This document shows, in pieces, positions 51,333-58,593 of a stretch of DNA of 64,000 nucleotides; position 1 is the first letter of the stretch, and each line of letters starts with the position of its first letter. The notes beneath the pieces were generated by a model that was given only the letters and a program-made list of their open reading frames with translations, was not told the DNA's origin and did no database searches. The DNA is from Anaerolineae bacterium (GTDB lineage Bacteria > Chloroflexota > Anaerolineae > Promineifilales > Promineifilaceae): assembly GCA_020848035.1 (NCBI GenBank), contig JADLAX010000074.1, positions 18,407-82,406 of the forward strand. Direction: 5' to 3'. Made by a program: the position numbers and the translations under genes.

Positions 51333-54332
51333 CTACCGCCGCACAATGGGCAAAAACGTGTCCGTTCCGTTCACCAGCATCCGCAGCGTCAGCGTCTTTT
51401 GAATGCCGTCGCCCGTGGCGGTGACTGTTACCACGTACCAGCGCGGGCTGCTGCTGGTGCTGTTGTCGTCCAGCGTGAAGTTGACGCTGCCCGGCGGGGT
51501 GACCGTGGTGGAGGTGGGATTCACCGCCAGTGTGCCGTAGCCGTTGGACAGCTGGATATTGACCGGGGCAACAAAGCCGCCAGTGCCCTGTACCGAGATT
51601 TGGTACGTGGCGCTTTGGCCAGTATCGACGTGGGCGAAGGTGGGAACGGCCGTAACCGTAAAGCCATACACCTGGTTGCCAATCGCCGCCACCAGCTTCT
51701 GAATGTGGAACAGATCACCCGTGGCAAAACCTGGCTGATCGATATACTGAGCCAGCTCATCACCCGACGCTTCCTGGATAAGCGCCTTGGCCATGAAGAG
51801 CGAATGCGCATCATACAGCGGCGCGATGGCATTTTCGGCAAACGCACTGGAGAAGAAGGTAACAAACCAGTACGGGGCCACCGTTTCATACTCAGCAATG
51901 GCGCTGTTGACCTTGGAGAGCGCGTTGTCACGCAGGTACTCAGCCAGCTCCGGCACCAGGTAGATAAAATTGCTGGAGATGTTCAACGTGCGGCAATACA
52001 CGCCGCCATCGGTAAACAGGCGGTAAGACGTGTCTTTGGTGAAATTGTTGGCCCGCAGCGCCAGCAGCCGGGTAAGTTCGGTGTTAACGTTGTTGGAAGC
52101 GGGCTGGCCGGCCAGCTTTTCCAGCTCCAGGTAACCGATCATTCCAGCAATGTACGCATTGTGCACCAGGGGCATTTTGAGCAGCACACTGTCGGTTGGC
52201 CGGTTGTTGAACTCTTCCAAAAAGGCATTGCGGCTGGCGGTGTAGATGGTATTGGCCCCGCCAAACTCCTCGGCGTATTTCCACAGGGCATACCAGGCAA
52301 ACGGATTACGTCCCCAGACACCTGTGCCACCCCAACCGCCATTGTTCAAAAAAGTGAAGTTTTTTGTCTCTGGGCCAACCATCCCGGCCGTCATTTCGGG
52401 CGGGGTGAGGTACGCTTCACGCGGGGCACCGTTGGCCCAGCCTACGTGGTCGTATTGGTACGGCGGATAGCTGGCGTATTCGCTTTGCAGGTAGCTGCGC
52501 ACCGACTGCTGCAAGCCAGGCGAGAGGTGTGGTAAGGCCATGAGCAGCGTGTACAGCGTATCGGCCGAGTTGCTCCAGTAAGCTGTCAGGTTGTCGCCGC
52601 AGCCGTTGGGAGCGCTGTTGTCGAACAGGCCGTGGCTCATCAGGCCGGGCCGCAGGTGCCCCGCCGCGACCATTTTGGATACTTCAGCCTCCAGCTCGGC
52701 GATGAGGTCTTCCTGGTCAGGTGTGTCCATGTTGGCTGGCGGGGCGGCTTGGATGGCAGCCGTGGACAAGGCGGTAGCTCCGTTGCCACTGGCAGAAAAA
52801 GCCATGATGGTATTGCTGCGCTGGATGTAAACACGGCCGTTATACGGAATCGGCGGCGAAACATCCCCATGAAAGCCATAGATGCCGTTTACATTGCCGA
52901 AGTTGGAGTAGGGTTTGGTGTAGTTGTCTGGCTGGGCCGTGTAGTACAAAAAGTTGTAGCCCGGTGCCCAGGTGAGCAAGTTGTAGTAGTAATAAACCCA
53001 CTCCCGCGAGGGATCAACCCCGCCATTGGGGAAATCAGAGTTGGGAATGGTAATGTCGATCGAACCCGATTGGCGATCACAGCACAAATTCCAGTAAATC
53101 AGGTCGCCACCACCCGAGGCGGCATGCGGCTCATCAACCGCCGCCACGTCGCCGCTGATGTTGGTGATGTACGGATTATCCGGCTGCCAGCCCGCCACGT
53201 GGCCACGAGCAATTGACGCATCCGAGGTGTAGTTGTTTTGCTGGTACAACACCCCATCGACGCCAACCACCGGCGGATAGCGCGTGCCGCTGGCGGTGCC
53301 GGTCCACAACACCGGGGCGGTGGTTGTTTCCGCACCATTGGCCTGGTTCAACACAAAAACGGTGCGCCGCCACGGCTTGGCATCGAAGTAGTTGTAGATG
53401 CGCGAGGCGTTGATGGTTTTGGTCCCCGCCGCCCAATCGCCCGATGCCGTGGTAACGGCCCCGATGGTGTTACCGGGCGGCACGCCCTGGCTGGTGTAGA
53501 TGTCCAGTAGTTCCAGCTTGGCCATCTGGGCGCTGCCGGGCCAGTTAAAGGCCGTTGTGTAGGCATTGCTGCCAGAAAAAATCACCTTGTCTTCGTAAAC
53601 GACGGGCCAATACGAGTAAAAACCCGCCCCCGGCAGCTTGGCCGATTTCCAAACCAGCGCGCCGGTGGTGGCATTGAGGGCATAGGCGAAGCTGTCGTTG
53701 GAGGCAAAATAGAGGGTGCCGTTGTTGTACGCCGCCGAATAGAGGATTGGCCCGCCGGTCTGGTAGCTCCAGGCCAGCTTGCCCGTATTTGCCCCGGAAA
53801 CGGTAATGGCATACATCTTGCCGTCGCGGCTGCCCGCGTACAGTATGTTGTTGACCACAACCGGGTTTGTCTCGAAGCCGCCACCGCCGCTAAAGGTCCA
53901 CAAGCCTGCGCCTGTGGTGGCGTTGATGGCGTGGATTTTGTTGTCCAGGCCGCCGACGTAGGCGACACCGTTGGAGATGGTGGGGGAGTGGCCCAGCGGC
54001 ATTTCGGTGGGGTAAACCCATTTTTGGGAGCCGGTGGTGGAATCAATGGCGTAGAGGCCGTTGGCGGTGGAAATGTAGAGGGTGTTGTTGGCGGCAATGA
54101 TTTGCACGTGGGGCGGAATGTAGGCCTCAAACGGTTTGTACCATTCGGGACGGAGCTGGCCGCGCACTTCTTCGGGGGTCCAGGAGGTACGCTGTGGGTT
54201 GGCGGCCACCATGGGCCATTCGGCACTGCCTGCGGAAATGGTGGGTACGGCCGTTTCCCCCTTCTGTCCCGTGATGAGAATGCCGACAAGCAAAGGAATG
54301 GCTAAGAGAAATAAAAATAAACGCTTCTTCAT
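51333..54332 (-). CDS. secreted PQQ-like beta-propeller protein with LPIV tail
   Basis: 999 residues from ATG 54332 with AGGAGT upstream. KKRLFLFLLAIPLLVGILIT is a signal peptide or anchor. Residues 40-330 form a PQQ/YWTD-type propeller: repeated units such as NNTLYISTANGLYAIDSTTG, GVAYVGGLDNKIHAINATTG and NNILYAGSRDGKMYAI. The middle 400 residues look like an alpha-helical domain (GYLELEKLAGQPASNNVNTE region), possibly an alpha/alpha barrel as in glycan lyases or hydrolases. The last 110 residues end in GDGIQKTLTLRMLVNG then TFLPIVRR, the same tail as the protein at 49533. Function not known; extracellular polysaccharide handling is a guess. Confidence 0.75.
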   Translation of the reverse strand: MKKRLFLFLLAIPLLVGILITGQKGETAVPTISAGSAEWPMVAANPQRTSWTPEEVRGQLRPEWYKPFEAYIPPHVQIIAANNTLYISTANGLYAIDSTTGSQKWVYPTEMPLGHSPTISNGVAYVGGLDNKIHAINATTGAGLWTFSGGGGFETNPVVVNNILYAGSRDGKMYAITVSGANTGKLAWSYQTGGPILYSAAYNNGTLYFASNDSFAYALNATTGALVWKSAKLPGAGFYSYWPVVYEDKVIFSGSNAYTTAFNWPGSAQMAKLELLDIYTSQGVPPGNTIGAVTTASGDWAAGTKTINASRIYNYFDAKPWRRTVFVLNQANGAETTTAPVLWTGTASGTRYPPVVGVDGVLYQQNNYTSDASIARGHVAGWQPDNPYITNISGDVAAVDEPHAASGGGDLIYWNLCCDRQSGSIDITIPNSDFPNGGVDPSREWVYYYYNLLTWAPGYNFLYYTAQPDNYTKPYSNFGNVNGIYGFHGDVSPPIPYNGRVYIQRSNTIMAFSASGNGATALSTAAIQAAPPANMDTPDQEDLIAELEAEVSKMVAAGHLRPGLMSHGLFDNSAPNGCGDNLTAYWSNSADTLYTLLMALPHLSPGLQQSVRSYLQSEYASYPPYQYDHVGWANGAPREAYLTPPEMTAGMVGPETKNFTFLNNGGWGGTGVWGRNPFAWYALWKYAEEFGGANTIYTASRNAFLEEFNNRPTDSVLLKMPLVHNAYIAGMIGYLELEKLAGQPASNNVNTELTRLLALRANNFTKDTSYRLFTDGGVYCRTLNISSNFIYLVPELAEYLRDNALSKVNSAIAEYETVAPYWFVTFFSSAFAENAIAPLYDAHSLFMAKALIQEASGDELAQYIDQPGFATGDLFHIQKLVAAIGNQVYGFTVTAVPTFAHVDTGQSATYQISVQGTGGFVAPVNIQLSNGYGTLAVNPTSTTVTPPGSVNFTLDDNSTSSSPRWYVVTVTATGDGIQKTLTLRMLVNGTDTFLPIVRR

Positions 54333-54798
54333 GCTTTTTACTCCTGCCAGCCAGCATAAACCCATCCGACATGCGGCAAGACAAACCAAACTGGTTCGCC
54401 GGAACAACCGTCAAGAGATGGTAAGAGCTGGCTTATGGCATCGTGATGTGTGAGGTTTCTTCGTCAGCTTATTCTGTTTACCAACCGATCGGTCTCTTAG
54501 GACTGATGCTGGTCAGTGAGCGGCCGTTCTGCGGGTGCAAGGTCATCTTCTAGCCAAACGGCTGCGGTTCACCCAGGTGCCGATTTTCTCTGCTCAGGGA
54601 AAGTCATTGGCACATGGTGGCCAAGCGCTTCTCTCCCAATGGCTTAGCCGAGTACATTTCACCATTTAGCCCTGCGCCAAACAATAGTGCGGAAGTCCTA
54701 CACCACACCATTTCACGGCTTCTTTACGGCTTTTCAGGAGAGAAAGGAGGTTGGGCGGCCTGGGTCGTTGCCCGCCCCCACTCATCCCGCTCTCAGCT
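54333..54798. other. intergenic region, no gene recognised
   Basis: Gap of 466 bases between two minus-strand genes. Short frames here lack ribosome-binding sites and family features. I looked for a lasso-type precursor because of the neighbouring module and saw none that convinced me. It probably holds the promoter of the propeller gene. Confidence 0.4.
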
Positions 54799-55752
54799 TC
54801 AAACAGGGAATTTGTGAATTATGGAGCGAATTGTTTCTGGAATGGACACAACGTCTGGGCCAAGATGGAGGGTAAACGCCGGGGCCGCCTCCACCAGCTG
54901 GCGCAAATGGCGCAGGTGCGGGGGAATCATCGCCTTGTCCCACTGCTCAACGGCGTGGGGCAGCAGGCGGGCCAGGGCGGCGGGCTTGGCCAGCAGGGTC
55001 AGGGCATGGTCGGGGCGGTTTTCGATCTGCGGAAAGCAGATGGCCCGCACCGGCGCTTCGTTTTGCCAGACGTGTGGCCAGATCGATTCGGCCGTGACGC
55101 TGATTTTACGACGGCCGTTTCCCCCCACCGCACTCTCCGCCAGGTGAGCCATCGTGGCAAAGTGGGCAAAAGATTCGGGGTAGGCTGCCAGAACGCCGGG
55201 GTAGCGTTGGACACGGCCGTTTGCCACCACTACCGGCGAATCGTTGGAGAGGAGCTGCCAACCAGCATTCAGCAGGGACAGCCCGGTGGTGGTTTTGCCT
55301 GCGCCGATGCCGCCTACCAGCAGCACCGCCTGCCCCTCGTCGGCGGCGGCAAAGGCGTGCAGCAAAAACTTGCCCCGACGGCGCAGGTGGGGTGACAGGC
55401 TGATAGCGATCAAATCTTCCAAGATGGCGTAGGTTTGCCCGGCCGCCGCCACCACCTGGCCCTGCGTCCAACCCTCGGCCAGGTTCAAATGCAGCTGGCC
55501 GTAGCGCGGAAAATGAGCAATCACCTGGTCGCCATCGACAAAGTAGTGCAGCAGGTCGCCCTGCTGGAAATCGGGGGGGCGGCTGGGCGGCGCGGGCACG
55601 CTGGCCACGGTTTTGAAAGTGACGGTGAGATGGGGGACGGCCGTACTCAGTGCCAACGAACCAAACGATGCCAACCAACCGTGCCATAAAGTTGCATCAT
55701 CTGCATTCCCTTCGATAATTAGATCGTGAAATTGCCACCGCAAACTATTCAT
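54799..55752 (-). CDS. HPr kinase-like (HprK-related) P-loop protein
   Basis: 317 residues from ATG 55752 (a longer frame to 55797 reads a repeat). The P-loop GGIGAGKTTTG is at about 147-157, with LLHAFAAADEGQAVLLVGGI before it and LLSNDSPVVV after it, which is how the HprK/P C-terminal fold looks in stand-alone relatives. N-terminal 110 residues are a separate domain. Such short kinases occur with PqqD-like and transglutaminase-like proteins and asparagine synthases in lasso-peptide clusters (paeninodin type) and in polysaccharide loci. All three partners are nearby (55845, 56219, 58594). It may phosphorylate a peptide or small molecule. Confidence 0.75.
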   Translation of the reverse strand: MNSLRWQFHDLIIEGNADDATLWHGWLASFGSLALSTAVPHLTVTFKTVASVPAPPSRPPDFQQGDLLHYFVDGDQVIAHFPRYGQLHLNLAEGWTQGQVVAAAGQTYAILEDLIAISLSPHLRRRGKFLLHAFAAADEGQAVLLVGGIGAGKTTTGLSLLNAGWQLLSNDSPVVVANGRVQRYPGVLAAYPESFAHFATMAHLAESAVGGNGRRKISVTAESIWPHVWQNEAPVRAICFPQIENRPDHALTLLAKPAALARLLPHAVEQWDKAMIPPHLRHLRQLVEAAPAFTLHLGPDVVSIPETIRSIIHKFPV

Positions 55753-55765
55753 GCAAGAAAGTATA

Positions 55766-55830
55766 TTGAGTAATTGAGTAATTAGGTAATTGAACAAAAT
55801 TACCCAATTACTCAGTTACCCAATTACTTC
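55766..55830. repeat. family E repeat (GAGTAATTGAGTAATT)
   Basis: ATTGAGTAATTGAGTAATTA faces AATTACCCAATTACTCAGTT. It fills the divergent gap between the HprK-like and PqqD-like genes, where a promoter must also lie. Partial copies: 6570-6596 and 58565-58591. Confidence 0.82.
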
Positions 55831-55844
55831 CCTGGGAGAGTAAG

Positions 55845-56117
55845 TTGAACAAAGATTCCATCCTGCAACGCGCCGAAAACGTCACCTTTGAAGTGGTGGC
55901 GGATGAGGCGATTTTGATCGACATCCGCACCGGCACCTATTTTTCCCTCAACGAGGTGGGCACTGAGTTTTGGGAGATGCTCGACGGCGAACAAACGATT
56001 GAGCAGCATGCCGCCACCATCGCCGCCAAGTACGAGGTGGAAACGAGCATGGTGGTAGCCGATTTGCTGGAGTTGGCCCACGAAATGGCCAAAGACAACC
56101 TGCTTGTCATTCAATGA
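55845..56117 (+). CDS. PqqD-like peptide-recognition (RRE) protein
   Basis: 90 residues from TTG 55845, with GGGAGAG upstream. The fold is the RiPP recognition element: two strands then three helices, seen as VTFEVVADEAILIDIRTGTY, FSLNEVGTEFWEMLDGEQTI and EVETSMVVADLLELAHEMAK. In RiPP pathways this domain binds the precursor leader peptide and delivers it to the B2 protease. The B2-type gene follows 101 bases downstream. PqqD-like proteins also appear in non-RiPP polysaccharide loci, so the substrate is open. Confidence 0.88.
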   Translation: MNKDSILQRAENVTFEVVADEAILIDIRTGTYFSLNEVGTEFWEMLDGEQTIEQHAATIAAKYEVETSMVVADLLELAHEMAKDNLLVIQ

Positions 56118-56142
56118 ATCTGGCTTTTGGGAAACGCCAGGG

Positions 56143-56188
56143 CGTGAAACGTGAAACGTGATGAGGGACGCCTCTCTATTCACGTTTC
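56143..56188. repeat. inverted repeat GGCGTGAAACGTG
   Basis: GGCGTGAAACGTGAAACGTG near 56143 faces CACGTTTCACGCC at 56179-56191, between the PqqD-like and B2-type genes. Confidence 0.75.
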
Positions 56189-56218
56189 ACGCCAAATTCC
56201 ATAGGCCCCTAATTTCTT

Positions 56219-56710
56219 ATGAACGCTCTTCTCGTCCGCATCGGCCACCTGTGGCTGGGGCTGCGGCTGCTGCCCAGCCTGCTCACCAACGCCCAGCAGC
56301 GGCAGCTTTTGGCCGAAATGCGCCATCTTTGCCAGGAACTGCCCATCATCCTGAAACAGCCCATCCCCCAGGCGATGGCGGAACTGGAGGCGATGGGGGG
56401 TGAGGAACGGCCGTTTCCCCTCCCTCCAGAAGCCCAAACCCGCCAACTGGCCGACCTGGCTGCCTTGCTGGAGCGCCGCTCGCCGCTGGGGCTGTGCCTG
56501 CGCCGCTCGCTGCTGCGCTACCGCTACCTGCACGAGCTGGGCGTGCCGGTTGCAGTACGGTTTGGGGCCAAATTTGCGCCGGGCGACGCGCCAGACAAGA
56601 AGAAGGTGACGGGGCATGCCTGGCTGGTTGTGGGGGAACGGCCGTACCACGAAGCCGACGCAAACTGGCAGGGCTACACCGTCATGCTCCGCTGGCCACA
56701 AGAAGTATAA
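56219..56710 (+). CDS. lasso-peptide B2-type transglutaminase-like protease
   Basis: 163 residues from ATG 56219. The Transglut_core3 signature is complete: C93 in LGLCLRRSLLRYRYLHELG, H133 in KVTGHAWLVV and the acidic residue E145 or D147 in YHEADANW. The N-terminal half is helical. In lasso-peptide pathways B2 cleaves the leader while the PqqD-like protein (B1) presents it, then an asparagine-synthase homolog (C) closes the ring. B1 precedes it here and an asparagine synthase lies 1.9 kb downstream. No precursor was found. Confidence 0.87.
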   Translation: MNALLVRIGHLWLGLRLLPSLLTNAQQRQLLAEMRHLCQELPIILKQPIPQAMAELEAMGGEERPFPLPPEAQTRQLADLAALLERRSPLGLCLRRSLLRYRYLHELGVPVAVRFGAKFAPGDAPDKKKVTGHAWLVVGERPYHEADANWQGYTVMLRWPQEV

Positions 56711-56760
56711 ATCCACAGATTTCGCAGATTACCCAGATTTTTCTCGCATTTCTCTTAATC
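56711..56760. repeat. family C repeat, partial
   Basis: AAATCCACAGATTTCGCAGA and ACCCAGATTTTTCTCGCATT follow the B2-type stop directly; the far arm is degenerate. The following 50 bases show weak CTCTGTG-like traces. Confidence 0.6.
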
Positions 56761-56809
56761 CTCTGTGCCCTACTTCGGCCCCGCTCAGCACAAGTCTGTG
56801 GCAACATTT

Positions 56810-58489
56810 TTATTCGCGGGGGACGTAGAGGGTTAACGGCCGTATCACCGGATCGTTTAGCGTGGGGGGCGATTGTGTTAGGCGCAGCGTTTCCACCGCC
56901 TCGTAATGTGCCAGCAGCAGCGCCACAAAGGTTGGCTCTGTCTCAAAAAAGTCGCTTTCATCCGAGATGATTTGGGCAAAGTGCTGCTGCTCGATGAGCG
57001 CCACCAGGTCGGGCGGCAGTGGGTCGGTCCCGCGCTGCCGGGCGTGCCAGAGGGTTTGCAGGTGGGCATACGGCCGTTTGCCCGCCCGCACCGCCACGCT
57101 GGGATGCATCAACAACCACACCTCACCCGGCTCAGCTTCGACTCTTTCAACCAACGCATCACCCGCTGCCCGCATTTCGGCCGTTGGCCAAAAATTTCTG
57201 GGCAATCCCGCATTCAGCGGAAACGTCGCTAAGCCAAACTGCGCAAGCATGGCCGCAGTCCAAAGCCATCTTCGTTTGTCATACCCGCGCAGGCGGGTAT
57301 CCATTCCGGCCGCGAAAGTGGATTCCCGCCTGCGCGGGTATGACAGCGCAGGGATCAAGCACAAAAAGGCGTAGCCAATGAGCATGTTGTTCAGATTACC
57401 GCCCACCGTGCTGCGCCCGGCGATGGAGATGAAAACGGCCGTTCCCCCAAACACCAGCCAGGGATTATTGGCGATTAGAGATTGGAGATTAACTGCGGCT
57501 AATCTCCAATCTCCAATCGCCAATCGCCTCACCTGCTGCACCACCAAAAAAACAGCCAGCCCCACCAACACCCCCATTCCCGCGCCCAGCTCCCACACAA
57601 AAATGTTGCGCAATCGCGCCAACTCCAGCGGACTGGCATAAGCAATCGTCACCACGTAATAGCTAAACCAGCCGCCGCTCCCCTGCTGCAAAACCCAAAC
57701 CGGCACGGCGGCAACCAGCACAAAGGGAATGATAAACAAGAACAGGACGCGGATGAACGCGGAGGACGCGGATTTTTTATTGTTTTTCTCAGCGCTCTCC
57801 GCGTGCTCTGCGGTAAAAAAATAAAACGCCGCTACCGTCGCCAGCAATACCCCATTCTGCTTCGTCAAAAAGGCCAACCCCAGCAAAACGGCCGCAAAAA
57901 TAATCTTAATCTCCGTGAAACTCCGTGCCCCCTCTGTGTCGCTCCGTGTTCCTCTCCTTCCCCCGTAAACCAACAGTACCAACCCCGCCAAGCTCAAAAA
58001 CGCAAACAGCGCATCCACCCGCGCCAGGTCGTACCAGCCGCCCACCAGCCGGTAGCCGCCCAAAAACAAGCCGCTGCCGATAAATGCGGCCGTTTTCCCA
58101 CCACTTTCTCGCCAACCCACATAGAACGTGAGAACGGCCGTTCCCCCCACACTCAAAAAAGAAATCAACCGCAGCGGCCAAAAACCAAAGCCCGTCAGCC
58201 GCAGCAGCAGCCCGCCCAGCCAGGTAAACAGCGGCATGTACACCTGTGGCACAAATTCCGCGTTCGGCGGTACAAACACCGGCAATCCCTGCGCCACCCG
58301 CCACGCCTGCATCACCATGCCCTCCTCCACCAAATCCAGCGCATACGGATAAACCACCCGCGCCCACCCCAGCCGCAGATACGCCACACCCACAGCCAGC
58401 GAAACAAACCACAAAAGAATCAACAAAAAATCTGTTAAATCTGCGGAATCCTTGATTTTATTTCTAATTTGCTTAGCCGCTTTGCCCAT
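56810..58489 (-). CDS. GT-C-like glycosyltransferase carrying five in-frame dispersed repeats
   Basis: 559 residues from ATG 58489 (upstream ATGs exist; start uncertain). The GT-C pattern is present: LGWARVVYPYALDLVEEGMV acidic loop, VYMPLFTWLGGLLLRLTGFG and LVGGWYDLARVDALFAFLSL, with about nine membrane segments. Between helices lie peptides encoded by dispersed repeats: NKIKDSADLTDFLLIL (58420-58465), RGTRSDTEGARSFTEIKI (57910-57955), AEHAESAEKNNKKSASSAFI (57741-57822), AIGDWRLAAVNLQSLIANN (57473-57527) and SYPRRRESTFAAGMDTRLRG (57277-57347). All keep the frame. It sits between the B2-type gene and asparagine synthase on the opposite strand. Confidence 0.78.
   Translation of the reverse strand: MGKAAKQIRNKIKDSADLTDFLLILLWFVSLAVGVAYLRLGWARVVYPYALDLVEEGMVMQAWRVAQGLPVFVPPNAEFVPQVYMPLFTWLGGLLLRLTGFGFWPLRLISFLSVGGTAVLTFYVGWRESGGKTAAFIGSGLFLGGYRLVGGWYDLARVDALFAFLSLAGLVLLVYGGRRGTRSDTEGARSFTEIKIIFAAVLLGLAFLTKQNGVLLATVAAFYFFTAEHAESAEKNNKKSASSAFIRVLFLFIIPFVLVAAVPVWVLQQGSGGWFSYYVVTIAYASPLELARLRNIFVWELGAGMGVLVGLAVFLVVQQVRRLAIGDWRLAAVNLQSLIANNPWLVFGGTAVFISIAGRSTVGGNLNNMLIGYAFLCLIPALSYPRRRESTFAAGMDTRLRGYDKRRWLWTAAMLAQFGLATFPLNAGLPRNFWPTAEMRAAGDALVERVEAEPGEVWLLMHPSVAVRAGKRPYAHLQTLWHARQRGTDPLPPDLVALIEQQHFAQIISDESDFFETEPTFVALLLAHYEAVETLRLTQSPPTLNDPVIRPLTLYVPRE
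57277..57347. repeat. family F repeat, in frame
   Basis: GTCATACCCGCGCAGGCGGG faces CCCGCCTGCGCGGGTATGAC (57328-57347 region). It is the coding counterpart of the intergenic copy at 11099 and yields SYPRRRES and DTRLRGYDK. Confidence 0.85.
57473..57527. repeat. family A repeat, in frame
   Basis: GATTAGAGATTGGAGATTAA faces TAATCTCCAATCTCCAATCG; the minus strand reads AIGDWRL and NLQSLIAN. Confidence 0.87.
57741..57822. repeat. GCGGA/TCCGC-type repeats, in frame
   Basis: AACAGGACGCGGATGAACGC with GGAGGACGCGGATTTTTTAT, then CAGCGCTCTCCGCGTGCTCT. The minus strand reads AEHAESAEK and SASSAFIRVL. Confidence 0.65.
57910..57955. repeat. family B repeat, in frame
   Basis: CTCCGTGAAACTCCGTGCCC and CTCTGTGTCGCTCCGTGTTC; the minus strand reads GTRSDTEGARSFTE, a close match to the peptide encoded at 40241. 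Confidence 0.82.
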
Positions 58490-58593
58490 AACGGCCGAAT
58501 TGTATACCATCCACAGCGAAAACCTGGGCCAAATGCTGAACGCATCAATGCCCAGGCTAAAATTACCCATTTACTCAATTACTCAATTACCAC

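Noticed and set aside
54614..54817. Short frame as a lasso-peptide precursor
   Set aside because: It has no good ribosome-binding site and no recognisable leader and core pattern, and it overlaps the end of the HprK-like gene.
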